A stretch of DNA of 64,000 bases from CAWIVH01 sp963839475. Its GTDB lineage: Bacteria > Acidobacteriota > UBA6911. How positions within the stretch are numbered: position 1 is the first letter of the stretch; each line of letters begins with the position of its first letter. The stretch spans positions 310,001 to 374,000 of the forward strand of contig CAWIVH010000018.1 in assembly GCA_963839475.1 (NCBI GenBank), given 5' to 3'. The translations under genes and the position numbers were made by a program. The notes under the pieces are model-generated. The model was not told the DNA's origin, ran no database searches, and was given only the letters and a program-made list of their open reading frames with translations. Of the stretch, positions 8,226-17,326 are shown in pieces.

Positions 8226-8903
8226 ATGGAACTGATCAAGGAAAAGCTGCCTGAGGCGATGGCCGAAATTCTCGAAGCGATCTGGACGGATGAAGAATCG
8301 CGCGAATCGGCGGGAAGCGGCCCTGAGCTGAGGGAAGCGGCAGCGCACGATACCGGGATGATCGAGGAGCTGGGACGTCAGGAACTGGTGCAGATTACGG
8401 CCGGCGGACGTGTAAAGCTGCTGCCCGCGGGCAAAATCCTGGCGGAGCGGATCATCCGCCGCCACCGGCTGGCGGAGCGCCTGATTTGCGACGTCCTGGG
8501 ATCCCATGTCGACGACAGCGAGGACGCGGCCTGTGAATTCGAGCATCTCCTTGCGGAGGGGATCACGAGTTCGATTTGCACCCTCCTGGGACATCCCCGG
8601 TACTGCCCGCACAGCCGGCCGATCCCGGAAGGGGAATGCTGCCGGCAGGCGCGCGAAGAGGTCCGGCCGCTGGTGGTTTCGGCCGATCAGCTCGAGGTCG
8701 GCAACAAAGCGAAGATAGCTTATCTCTGCACGCGTGAGAGCGCTCTGCTGACCAAGCTTTCGAATCTGGGGATTGCGCCCGGCTCATCCCTAAAGCTTTT
8801 ACAGCGCTGGCCGACGTATGTGCTTCTCTGCGACGAAACCGAGATTGCCCTGGAAGAGGACGTGGTCCGTAATATCTATGTTTGGCAAACTCCTAACAAA
8901 TGA
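8226..8903 (+). CDS. DtxR/MntR-family metalloregulator with C-terminal FeoA domain
   Basis: 225 residues. The N-terminal ~75 form a winged helix, followed by the dimer/metal domain with HRLAERLICDVLG (H80, E84), C103, E106 and H107 in the same C-x2-EH spacing as DtxR C102/E105/H106, and the family motif CPHSRPIP. Residues ~150-222 form an SH3-like FeoA domain (LSNLGIAPGSSLKLLQ). It should repress iron or manganese uptake genes when loaded with metal, and feoB just upstream is the obvious target. Whether the FeoA domain also contacts FeoB is unknown. The HTH portion looks slightly short and acidic near residues 22-40. The stop codon TGA is part of a dispersed repeat. Confidence 0.85.
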   Translation: MELIKEKLPEAMAEILEAIWTDEESRESAGSGPELREAAAHDTGMIEELGRQELVQITAGGRVKLLPAGKILAERIIRRHRLAERLICDVLGSHVDDSEDAACEFEHLLAEGITSSICTLLGHPRYCPHSRPIPEGECCRQAREEVRPLVVSADQLEVGNKAKIAYLCTRESALLTKLSNLGIAPGSSLKLLQRWPTYVLLCDETEIALEEDVVRNIYVWQTPNK

Positions 8904-8916
8904 CGAATTACGAATG
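8898..8916. repeat. Dispersed repeat overlapping the regulator stop codon
   Basis: AAATGACGAATTACGAATG: the TGA inside it is the stop of the DtxR gene. Degenerate opposite-strand relatives (TCATTCGTTGTCATTC, CGTCAGTCGTC) follow at about 8979-9021, around the stop of copA. The convergent gap 8904-9011 holds only these. Confidence 0.6.
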
Positions 8917-9011
8917 GACCAGCACCGGGAATCCATCCCATACAATTCGAAACTTGTTGGAACTCGCCCTTCATTCCGACTCATTCGTTGTCATTCACTG
9001 TGCGCACTTCG

Positions 9012-11372
9012 TCAGTCGTCAAAGGAGTTGAGCCGCAACGCATTCGTTATGACGCAGACGGAACTGAAGGTCATTGCCGCGCTGGCGAACATCGGACTCA
9101 ACAGCAGGCCGAACCAAGGATAAAGCGCCCCCGCCGCCAGCGGCACCCCCAGGGCATTGTAGACAAACGCAAAAAACAGGTTTTGCCGGATATTCTTCAT
9201 CGTCGCCCGGCTCAACCTTCTTGCCCGGGCAATCCCCCGCAAGTCCCCCTTCACCAGCGTCACGCCGGCGCTCTGGATCGCCACATCGGTGCCGTTTCCC
9301 ATCGCGATCCCGACGTGTGCGGCGGCCAGGGCCGGCGCGTCGTTGATCCCGTCCCCCGCCATCGCAACCACCCTGCCCTCTTCCTGCAACTTCCTCACGA
9401 TTTCGCATTTATCCCCGGGGAGCACTTCCGCCCGGATCTCGTCGATCCCCAATTCCCTCCCGATCCTCTCAGCCGTCGGCTTGGAATCACCGGTTGCCAT
9501 GACCAGCCGTATCCCTTCGGCGTGCAGCGACCGGATCGACTCGCGCGTGGACTCTTTCACCGGATCGGCGAAAACCAGCCATGCTGCAAGTTTTCCGGCT
9601 GCTGCAAGGAAGATTACCGTCTGCCCTTCACCGCCTGCGGCTTGCGCTCGCGCAATCCAAGTGCCCGTGTCGATTCCCATTTCGGCCAGGAGTGCAGGAT
9701 TGCCGAGCACCAGGGCGTGACCGTCCACTTGTCCGGTCACGCCTTTGCCGGGGAAAACGCGGAACCCGCTTGTTTCGGAAAGCGGGAGATTGCGATGACA
9801 GGCCTCCATCAGGACGGCCCCGGCCAGTGGATGCTCGCTGGCCCGCTCGAGGCTCGATGCCAGATGAACGACCTGATCTTCGGTCCATGGATCCAGAACC
9901 TGCATGGATTGCAGGGCGGGTCTCCCGGCTGTCAGGGTGCCGGTCTTATCCAGCACCAGGGTATCGACTTTTTCAAGGGTCTCCAACGCTTCGGCGTTGC
10001 GGATCAGGACGCCGGCCAACGCGCCGCGGCCCATCCCGACCATTACGGACATGGGGGTTGCCAGCCCGAGTGCACAGGGGCACGCGATGATAAGAACGGC
10101 AATCGCATTCACCAGTGCGAATGCCAGTTTGTGCTCTGCGGGTCCCCATAATGCCCAAAGCGCGAAGGTAAGGACCGAGATCAGCACCACGGCGGGAACA
10201 AAGTAGGAGGCAACCGTATCCGCGACGCGCTGAATCGGAGCACGGCTGCGCTGGGCTTCGCCCACCATTCGGACAATCTGGGACAGCAACGTATCCCGTC
10301 CGACCCGCTCGGCCCGCATGACGAATGATCCGGTCCCGTTCACGGTACCGGCCGATACCCTGCTCCCCGGGAATTTTTCGACCTGCAGCGGCTCTCCCGT
10401 GATCATCGATTCGTCGACGGCGCTCGAGCCGATCGTGACCCGGCCGTCAGCCGGCACCCGTTCCCCGGGTCGGACCCGGATCTGGGCTCCCACTGAGATC
10501 TGTTCCAGAGGGATGTCTTCCTCCGACTGGTTCGAGTGTACAAGACGCGCCGTCTTGGGAACCAGTCCGAGAAGCGAGCGGATGGCCGATCCGGTTCTCT
10601 GGCGCGCCTTCAATTCCAGCACCTGCCCGAGCAGAACCAGGGTGGTAATCACCGACGCGGCTTCGAAATAAATCGCGACCTCACCGTAATGATCACGAAA
10701 GGATGCGGGGAAAAGTTCCGGAAAGAGGACAGCGACCACGCTGTAGCCATAGGCCGTTCCAGTGCCGATCGAGATCAGTGTGAACATGTTCAGGCTGCGC
10801 CGGACCATGGAGGCCCAGCCGCGTTGGAAGAAGGGCCAGCCGCCGTACAGCACCACAGGAGTCGCGAGAAAAAGCTGCAGCCACTTGGAATATGACAAGC
10901 GGGCTTCCGCCGGAGCCTGAAGCATTGCGTTCATGGCGAGCAGGAATACCGGGGCAGTGATGGCCAGGCAGATCCAGAATCTTCGCCGCATGTAATCGAG
11001 CTCGGGATTAGCCTCCTGCTCAGCTCCCGGCATGAGAGGCTCCAGTGCCATGCCGCAGGAGGGGCATGCGCCGGGCACGTTGCGGAGCACTTCCGGGTGC
11101 ATGGGGCAGGTGTATTCCACGCCGGGAATTGGCGGCTCATGAGCTTCTCTTTCCCTTTGCGGATCGAGGTATTTCAGGGGATTCGTTCGGAACTTTTCCA
11201 GGCACCGCGGGTTGCAGAAGTAGTAGGTCGTCCCCTGGTGCTCCCACTTCCCCGGCGCGGTCGCGGGATCAACTATCATGCCGCAGACCGGATCTTTGAA
11301 TTTTAAGGTTTCGGCGGCGGGGGAGACTGAACTGCTCCCGATGATGTTGAATGGATTTCGATCGTGTTCCAC
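9012..11372 (-). CDS. copA: Copper-type P1B ATPase with YHS and HMBD domains
   Basis: 786 residues, GTG start with AGGGA upstream. Instead of N-terminal HMA domains it has a YHS domain (DPVCGM at 27-32, FCNPRC at 52-57) and a heavy-metal-binding domain (YTCPMHPEV from 87, CPSCGMAL at 103-110). The ATPase core has TGEP (325-328), the CPC metal motif at 431-433, DKTGT with phospho-Asp D475, SEHPLAGA and GDGINDAPAL. CPC with this architecture fits Cu(I) or Ag(I) export from the cytoplasm, as in CopA/SilP-type pumps. The YHS domain suggests metal handling at the N-terminus. It lies downstream of the molybdoenzyme pair on the same strand, 94 bases away, but may be transcribed separately. No copper regulator is visible nearby. 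Confidence 0.92.
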   Translation of the reverse strand: MEHDRNPFNIIGSSSVSPAAETLKFKDPVCGMIVDPATAPGKWEHQGTTYYFCNPRCLEKFRTNPLKYLDPQREREAHEPPIPGVEYTCPMHPEVLRNVPGACPSCGMALEPLMPGAEQEANPELDYMRRRFWICLAITAPVFLLAMNAMLQAPAEARLSYSKWLQLFLATPVVLYGGWPFFQRGWASMVRRSLNMFTLISIGTGTAYGYSVVAVLFPELFPASFRDHYGEVAIYFEAASVITTLVLLGQVLELKARQRTGSAIRSLLGLVPKTARLVHSNQSEEDIPLEQISVGAQIRVRPGERVPADGRVTIGSSAVDESMITGEPLQVEKFPGSRVSAGTVNGTGSFVMRAERVGRDTLLSQIVRMVGEAQRSRAPIQRVADTVASYFVPAVVLISVLTFALWALWGPAEHKLAFALVNAIAVLIIACPCALGLATPMSVMVGMGRGALAGVLIRNAEALETLEKVDTLVLDKTGTLTAGRPALQSMQVLDPWTEDQVVHLASSLERASEHPLAGAVLMEACHRNLPLSETSGFRVFPGKGVTGQVDGHALVLGNPALLAEMGIDTGTWIARAQAAGGEGQTVIFLAAAGKLAAWLVFADPVKESTRESIRSLHAEGIRLVMATGDSKPTAERIGRELGIDEIRAEVLPGDKCEIVRKLQEEGRVVAMAGDGINDAPALAAAHVGIAMGNGTDVAIQSAGVTLVKGDLRGIARARRLSRATMKNIRQNLFFAFVYNALGVPLAAGALYPWFGLLLSPMFASAAMTFSSVCVITNALRLNSFDD

Positions 11373-11430
11373 TTCTACTTTTTCCCTGGAATCATCATGA
11401 AATAATAACTCAATTCAAATTGAGAACTGC

Positions 11431-11472
11431 GAATTACGAATTGATTCATTCGTCGTTCGTAATTCGTCATTT
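11431..11472. repeat. Dispersed repeat, inverted pair overlapping a stop codon
   Basis: GAATTACGAA (11431-11440) pairs perfectly with TTCGTAATTC (11456-11465) across a 15-base loop. The right side continues GTCATTTG. Read on the minus strand this is AAATGACGAATTACGAA, whose TGA is the stop of the molybdoenzyme gene. A third CAATTCAAATTGAG palindrome precedes it. Confidence 0.65.
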
Positions 11473-14295
11473 GATAGAAGCGTCGGGGAAATAGAAGGCC
11501 GCTTCCTGCGGTCGGAAGGGTCGCTGCAGCCAAAGCGGCCGGCGGAGATTGCCGGGACCGGGCGCGGGACGGGTCGCTGCCAGCCACTCCTGATAAATGG
11601 CGAAGGATTTGGAAGTATCTGCCTGCACATCGCCGTACTGGTCGCCCGGTGACAGAGACTCCAGCCTCACCTTCTGGTGCCAGCAATGCATACCACTGAC
11701 CGGGTCGGGATGCGGCGGGAACGCGAGATTCTGGTGCACGCCCGCGTCGCGCCACCAGATGCGCATGGAATCTGGATCATTGCTGGAAAATGGCTCGACG
11801 CCCGTAATCTGGCGCATCCGCCAGAGCCCGCCCTTCTGTTCCCCGAGCGACACGCGTGCGGAACACCAGCGGTCCGTTCCTTCGGTTTCGAGCAGCCGCC
11901 ATCTTCCCATATGATGGGAGCATGCCACCACCCCCGGCCGAATCCCCTCGGTCACCCAGACCCGCGGAATGAAGTAGCCGATCTCAGTGCATACCTTCAC
12001 GAGATCACCGGTCGCCAGCCCGAGCCTGCCGGCGTCTTCTGTATGGATCCACAAGGGATTGGAATGCGAGAGCTCGGTCAGCCATTTGGCATTTCCGGAT
12101 CTCGTATGAATAAGCGTCGGCAGCCGGAACGTGGGGATAAGAATGTACTCACCTTTCTCGCGCTGCATGTCCTTCCAATGGACATGGCTCTTGATATAGC
12201 CAGGGACCGCGAGTTCACCCCAGCCCCATTCCTTCATCGTCGGGGAGTAGAATTCCAGCTTGCGAGACGGCGTCGGAAAGCCCGTCACCGGCAGCCCATC
12301 CACGACCGTGCCGATGGCGGTGGTCTTGCCGCCCTCCTCGATCACAATTCGCCCCTCGCCGTCGATGCGGGAATTCATCAGACGCTCAGGAGCGAGAGGT
12401 GTTTCGTGGAAACGATAGTTCTCCCGGCGGACCTCGTAGGCGCCGAATTTCCTCATGTATTCCATCGGGGTCAGCCCAAGGCCGGCGGCAGCTTCCGGAA
12501 GGCCGGGGACGCTATGCTCGAAAATCCAGCGATAGTACTCCTCGATGGTGATGCGCTCTCCAATGCGGTAGGGCGACTCAAAGTATTTCCGGATTCCCAG
12601 GAGACCATCCGGATCGATTTTCCAGGAAAGGTGAATCCAGAATTCGTCCTCTTCCCAGACCTCGCCTGGATTCGCCCCCAGGGTGAGCTCAAGCCTGTGG
12701 CCGGCATTCTGGCGGGCGACGCGAACCACCGGCTGACGGAATGCGATCCACTGGCCGGCATAGGTTTCCTGGCTCTGAATATCATGCCGCTCGCCGCTGA
12801 CTCCCATCGGAAGAACATAGTCTGCGAGCCAGGCGGTTTCATTCCATGTGGGGGTCAGGGTAGCGTGCAGCGCGATTTTATCCTCGTCGCGCAAAACTTC
12901 GATCCAGGAAGCGCCGTCCGGGTTGGTCCAGACCGGATTGTAGACGCGTGTGAAATAAACCCCGAGTTTCGCGCGCCCTTCCTTGAGGAAATGCGGCAGG
13001 AGGAAGCTCATTTCGTGGTGAGCGAGAGGATACTCCCTGGGCCAGAGCAGCTCATTCCATTGAGACTGGCCGGGAGGCCGGAGGAATGCCGCCGGCACAA
13101 ACTTGTTCCACGCGGCGGGGGAGGTTCCGCCCGGTGTCCCGACGCTTCCCGAGAGAACGCTGAGAAACTGCAGGCAGCGGGCCACCTGCCATCCCCCCAG
13201 GTTGCCGCTCGCGGCGCTGCGCCAGACATGGGCCGCGAAGGCCGGACCCGCCTGGCCGATATCGCGGGCCAAGGCAACTATTTGCGCCGCCGGCACGCCG
13301 CACTCAGCCTCCGCGAACTCCGGCGTGTAGACCGCATACAGGCTCTTCAGGCATGCGACGAAATCCTCAAAGGCGGCGCCCGTGTTCCCTTTCTCCTCGC
13401 TCATGAACTGCTGCCAGTTGGTCCACCGGAGCACAAACTCGCGGTCAAAAAGGTTCTCTTCGATCAAAAGCCTCGCGACGGCCAGGAGGAGTGCGGCTTC
13501 GGAGCCGGGGTACGGAGCGATCCAATAATCGGCCATGCTCGCGGTGTTGGAGAGGCGCGGATCTACTACCGCAATCCGGGCCCCTTTCATCTTGGCATCG
13601 ATGATTCGCTGGGCGTGCGGATTGAAATAATGTCCCGTCTCGAGATGAGAGCTGATCAGGAGAATGAAGCGGGCGTTGGCATGGTCCGGCGACGGGCGAT
13701 CAAATCCGAACCAGAGGCCGTATCCCAGGCGTGCAGCCGAAGAGCAGATGTTGGTATGGCTGTTGTGGCCGTCGATGCCCCAAGACTGGAGTATCCGTTC
13801 CATGTAGCCGTCATGCCCGGGACGGCCCACGTGGTAGACGATTTCATCGCGCCGGTCCTCGATGATCAGCTGGCGGATCCTGGCCGCCAGATCATCCAGC
13901 ACCTCCTCCCAACCCACCTGCTGCCAGCGCCCCGCGCCACGCGGCCCGGATCGCTTCAAGGGATGGAGAATCCTCTCCGGATCGCGGATCTGGCTGACAA
14001 CCGCGGGCCCTTTGGCGCAAACCCGTCCGCGGCTTGCCGGATGGTAGGGATTTCCTTCCATGCGGCGAACAGTCCAGTCGGCCTTGTCGACAAAGGCCAG
14101 CAACCCGCAAGCCGCTTCGCAATTGAAGCATGTGGTGGGAACCACGGCGTAGTGTCTCTCCACGCGGTTCGGCCAGGCCGCGGCGTCGTACTCTACCCAA
14201 TCGTGCCATTTTTCGGGAGGTGGAGCTTTCTCCAGAGGCGCGAAGGTTATGCCTTCGGGAGCGAAGTTCGGGGGGGTATTTTCCGGCTCGACCAT
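11467..14295 (-). CDS. Molybdopterin oxidoreductase catalytic subunit (CISM family, no Tat signal)
   Basis: 942 residues. An N-terminal [4Fe-4S] site is formed by C56, C59, C63 and C93, with the conserved lysine two residues later (CAKGP). The Mo-bis-MGD domains follow, with C184 (HTNICSSAA) as the candidate Mo ligand. The C-terminal dinucleotide-binding domain starts near 740. This places it with the DMSO reductase superfamily, Psr/Phs/Fdh-like; the substrate (polysulfide, thiosulfate, formate or other) cannot be told. The first 50 residues are Pro/Glu-rich, with no twin-arginine motif and no hydrophobic stretch, so it appears to stay in the cytoplasm. The electron-transfer/membrane partner is the gene immediately upstream, four bases away, so the two are surely one operon. 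Confidence 0.85.
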   Translation of the reverse strand: MVEPENTPPNFAPEGITFAPLEKAPPPEKWHDWVEYDAAAWPNRVERHYAVVPTTCFNCEAACGLLAFVDKADWTVRRMEGNPYHPASRGRVCAKGPAVVSQIRDPERILHPLKRSGPRGAGRWQQVGWEEVLDDLAARIRQLIIEDRRDEIVYHVGRPGHDGYMERILQSWGIDGHNSHTNICSSAARLGYGLWFGFDRPSPDHANARFILLISSHLETGHYFNPHAQRIIDAKMKGARIAVVDPRLSNTASMADYWIAPYPGSEAALLLAVARLLIEENLFDREFVLRWTNWQQFMSEEKGNTGAAFEDFVACLKSLYAVYTPEFAEAECGVPAAQIVALARDIGQAGPAFAAHVWRSAASGNLGGWQVARCLQFLSVLSGSVGTPGGTSPAAWNKFVPAAFLRPPGQSQWNELLWPREYPLAHHEMSFLLPHFLKEGRAKLGVYFTRVYNPVWTNPDGASWIEVLRDEDKIALHATLTPTWNETAWLADYVLPMGVSGERHDIQSQETYAGQWIAFRQPVVRVARQNAGHRLELTLGANPGEVWEEDEFWIHLSWKIDPDGLLGIRKYFESPYRIGERITIEEYYRWIFEHSVPGLPEAAAGLGLTPMEYMRKFGAYEVRRENYRFHETPLAPERLMNSRIDGEGRIVIEEGGKTTAIGTVVDGLPVTGFPTPSRKLEFYSPTMKEWGWGELAVPGYIKSHVHWKDMQREKGEYILIPTFRLPTLIHTRSGNAKWLTELSHSNPLWIHTEDAGRLGLATGDLVKVCTEIGYFIPRVWVTEGIRPGVVACSHHMGRWRLLETEGTDRWCSARVSLGEQKGGLWRMRQITGVEPFSSNDPDSMRIWWRDAGVHQNLAFPPHPDPVSGMHCWHQKVRLESLSPGDQYGDVQADTSKSFAIYQEWLAATRPAPGPGNLRRPLWLQRPFRPQEAAFYFPDASIK

Positions 14296-14299
14296 GGCA

Positions 14300-15826
14300 T
14301 CAACTCAAGGGCAGCGCCTGACCGGCGCGTATATAGACATGTTCATACACTAGCAGTCCGACCAAGGCTAAAACCGCTGCTGCCAGCGCCAAACCGGCGC
14401 TTGAAGCGACTCCGGTAATCCCCAGCACCAGCAGAAAGATCGGCACGACGATTCCTGCGAAAACAGCCCCAAGCCAGAATGACAAAGCCAGCGGTCCCTG
14501 GAGAATATACCGGCACGCCTCGGATACCCGGCGGTTCCTGCCGGGGATCCCCGTTTTTGCCAGGATAAGGGCGCCGTGGACACAGAGAGAACCCAGGAAA
14601 CAGCGCGAAAGAAACCCGGACAGGACGGTTCCCGAACCGTAATGGATGGCGCAAAGCACCAGCGAGGCGCTGCCGGCCAGGAAGGATTGGGCCAGCAGGT
14701 GCGGCAACAGCAGGCGGGAACTCCAGAGATCACGCGCGCGCGCCTGGGCGAGCAGGAAAGCCGTGTAACCTGCCGCCAGGGTGGAAACTATCAGTCCGGG
14801 CCAAAGCAGCAGTTCCAGGAGCCGGCGGAGGCCCAATATTCCGGCCGCCAGCCAGAAAAAAGAGACGAGTGAAAAAACCAGCAGGATGTCGGCTCCCCAC
14901 ACGAGCCAGGAATTCCAGTTCGGATGAAAAAGGAGCAAAAGAAAGCGCCTGGGACGTCCCAGATCCCCAATCAGCACCACAGTAGTGACAAGCGTGAAGG
15001 TGAGCGCGGCCGCCGGGGCGATGACACCGAACAGTTGGGGGGCGTAGGCGAAATGCAACAGTCCCATGATGGATGCAACGAGGATAAATCCCGCCGCAAT
15101 CGATTTGGTCCAAAGGTATAGGGATATCCCGAAGCCCCAGGGCTGTTCATGGGGAACGTCGTAGGTGACGCGCGCCAGATCCTCCGCGGAAAGCGGAGGA
15201 AAATCCCGTGCCTGCTCCTCCGCGGACCTTTCGGCCCATGCATAGCTGGAGGTCTTGACAAAAGACTCCGGCACCAGGAGCGAGGGATCGCTTTCGATAT
15301 AAAAGACGTTGGGTCGGGTTTTGTACTCGGGCTTCCTCACCTCTGCCGGGAAGGCGGCGATCAGCCGGTTGGCCGCACTTCCGGGGCGGTCCACATCGCC
15401 CGCCACGATAGCCTGTTCGGGACAGACCGTGGCACAGGGCGGCTCCAGGCCGATCTCCAGCTTGTGAGCGCAATAGTTGCATTTGGCGGCGGTCGATGTC
15501 GAATCGTCGATATACAACGAGTCGTAGGGGCAAGCGACCATGCACGCTTTGCACCCGAGGCAGTATCTTTTATCGAAGTCGACGATCCCGTTCCGCCGAT
15601 GGAAAAGTGCCCGTGTCGGACAGATATTGACGCAGGGGGCATCAGCGCAGTGATTGCAGCGAAGAACCGTAAAATGCCGGCGCACGGAGGGAAAGCTGCC
15701 CTTTTCTACGCTTTTGACCCAGGTGCGGAAACTGCCGAGCGGCACTTCGTGTTCGGCTTTGCAGGCGACGGTGCAGGCATGGCACCCGATGCAGCGTCGG
15801 TTGTCGATCACGAAGCCATAGGTCAT
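14300..15826 (-). CDS. Four-cluster ferredoxin fused to NrfD-type membrane subunit
   Basis: 508 residues. Residues 1-~190 are a DmsB/PsrB-type ferredoxin with 16 cysteines in four groups (CIGCHACTVAC, CNHCADAPC, CLGCKACMVAC, CNYC with a later C). The remainder is a PsrC/NrfD-like quinone-interacting subunit with about eight hydrophobic helices, beginning near LYLWTKSIAAGF. The two modules are usually separate polypeptides. Together with the downstream molybdoenzyme it makes a minimal two-gene complex passing electrons between a substrate and the quinone pool. With no signal peptide on either, the iron-sulfur head probably faces the cytoplasm. The start ATG has a modest GGGCGGAT upstream. No cytochrome, chaperone or cofactor gene is adjacent. 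Confidence 0.85.
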   Translation of the reverse strand: MTYGFVIDNRRCIGCHACTVACKAEHEVPLGSFRTWVKSVEKGSFPSVRRHFTVLRCNHCADAPCVNICPTRALFHRRNGIVDFDKRYCLGCKACMVACPYDSLYIDDSTSTAAKCNYCAHKLEIGLEPPCATVCPEQAIVAGDVDRPGSAANRLIAAFPAEVRKPEYKTRPNVFYIESDPSLLVPESFVKTSSYAWAERSAEEQARDFPPLSAEDLARVTYDVPHEQPWGFGISLYLWTKSIAAGFILVASIMGLLHFAYAPQLFGVIAPAAALTFTLVTTVVLIGDLGRPRRFLLLLFHPNWNSWLVWGADILLVFSLVSFFWLAAGILGLRRLLELLLWPGLIVSTLAAGYTAFLLAQARARDLWSSRLLLPHLLAQSFLAGSASLVLCAIHYGSGTVLSGFLSRCFLGSLCVHGALILAKTGIPGRNRRVSEACRYILQGPLALSFWLGAVFAGIVVPIFLLVLGITGVASSAGLALAAAVLALVGLLVYEHVYIRAGQALPLS

Positions 15827-16006
15827 GTGCGGATCCGCCCGTCCGAATAATCCAAAAACCGAAGAGGAGTCTATCTGCAGATGCGGGTAATTTCAATCAA
15901 ATGAAGGGGGAAGATGAGCTCGGGCCATCCAGACCGATTCATTCCTCAGAGTTCGAAATCATGGATTGAGGACAATGAGGAAATGCTGCAGCACCGGAAA
16001 AAGGTC

Positions 16007-17176
16007 TCAGACCCGATTTTCGAGCGATTTGCGTATGGCGAGCCATTCTTCCACGGGCACTTTTTCAAATGCTTTCACGACCTCGGGATCGAATTTCGAC
16101 CCGGACCCGCGGATAATTTCCTCGCGCGCTTCCTTAAAGGTGGCGGCGGATTGAAACGGCCGCTCCGAGGTCATACTGTCCAAGGTATCGGCTACGGCGA
16201 ATATGCGCGCCCCCATGGAGATTTCGGTGCCCCGCAGTCCGCAGGGATAGCCGGTTCCATCGTACCGTTCCTGATGGTGCAGGACGATGAGCGCCGCACC
16301 TTCAAGAAATTTCACCCCGCTCAGGATGCGGAATCCAATTTCGGGGTGCTTGCGCATCAGCACCCATTCTGCTTCGTTCAGCCGGTCGGGCTTCCGCAGG
16401 AGGGCGTCCGGAATCCCAATCTTGCCAATATCGTGCAGGAGGGCACCCTGTTCGATATGCCGGATAACGGCAGGCTCCATACCCATTTCCCGAGAAATGC
16501 GGTTGGTATACAAAGTCACCCGGAAGGAGTGCCAGCCGGTATCGGCGTCCCGCGAATCCAGTGCGGTCCCCAGGGCCATCAGGGTCGAATGGTAGGTTGC
16601 CTCCAGCACATCCAGAGCATTTTTGAGCTGCTCCGTCCGTCTGGCAACCTGCTCCTCCAGCAGCCGCCTGTATCTCTGGTTGTCCAGCACCAGCCGTCTC
16701 TTTTCCAGCGCCCTGGTTACCGCCATCGTCACATCTTCCAGGCTGAAGGGTTTGCCGACAAAATCGTAGGCGCCCTGTTTGAGCGACTGGACCGCAAATT
16801 CAAGGTCTGTGATTGATGTGACCAGTATGATGGCAAGAGCGGGGTCGCTGACCTGGACCTTTTTGACCAGTTCGATGCCGCTCATTCCGGGCATGTTGAC
16901 ATCGGTCAGGAGAAGGTCGTATTCGGCCCCGGAAAGCGATTCCAGCGCCCGCTCGCCGTTTTCGCAGGCCTGGCACAGATATCCCTGGCTCCGGAGCTTC
17001 CGTGCAATGATGTCGCGCACGAACTCGTCATCGTCGACAATCAAGATACGCGCAGGCGGAATCGACAAGCCATCAGAGACATCCTTGGTCCTGTCGAATC
17101 CTGATTCGGCCAAAACCATAGACACGACTTTCCACAAGTCAGGCACTTCAATGCACCCCGACACCTCGCCGGGCAT
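16007..17176 (-). CDS. Response regulator with HD-GYP output domain
   Basis: About 389 residues from the ATG at 17176; the start is uncertain, since a TTG at 17212 and an ATG at 17120 are also possible and none has a strong ribosome site. The receiver domain begins near residue 43 (ILIVDDD) with phospho-acceptor D92 in TDVNMPGMSG and a conserved KPF lysine. A coiled linker (LLEEQVARRTEQLKNALD) joins it to an HD-GYP domain with HDIGKIGIPD and HHQERYDGTGYP. HD-GYP proteins hydrolyse cyclic di-GMP, so the protein likely lowers c-di-GMP after phosphorylation. No sensor kinase is next to it, so it is an orphan regulator here. The 180 bases between it and the ferredoxin-NrfD gene hold no gene. Confidence 0.88.
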   Translation of the reverse strand: MPGEVSGCIEVPDLWKVVSMVLAESGFDRTKDVSDGLSIPPARILIVDDDEFVRDIIARKLRSQGYLCQACENGERALESLSGAEYDLLLTDVNMPGMSGIELVKKVQVSDPALAIILVTSITDLEFAVQSLKQGAYDFVGKPFSLEDVTMAVTRALEKRRLVLDNQRYRRLLEEQVARRTEQLKNALDVLEATYHSTLMALGTALDSRDADTGWHSFRVTLYTNRISREMGMEPAVIRHIEQGALLHDIGKIGIPDALLRKPDRLNEAEWVLMRKHPEIGFRILSGVKFLEGAALIVLHHQERYDGTGYPCGLRGTEISMGARIFAVADTLDSMTSERPFQSAATFKEAREEIIRGSGSKFDPEVVKAFEKVPVEEWLAIRKSLENRV

Positions 17177-17326
17177 TATTATCCGCAGACTACTTATCGG
17201 CCAGCGATGCAAAAGTATTTCGTGTTTTAGTGAATTAGACTGGCTGGAACAGCGAGGTTATCATGACCTTCCGGCACACGACAGCCTGTGAAAAAAACGC
17301 CGGCAACCAGGATTTGGATGATATCG

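Noticed and set aside
11677..14418. 913-codon plus-strand frame opposite the molybdoenzyme
   Set aside because: The minus-strand product has all Fe-S and Mo motifs; the plus-strand frame has low-complexity composition and no motif.
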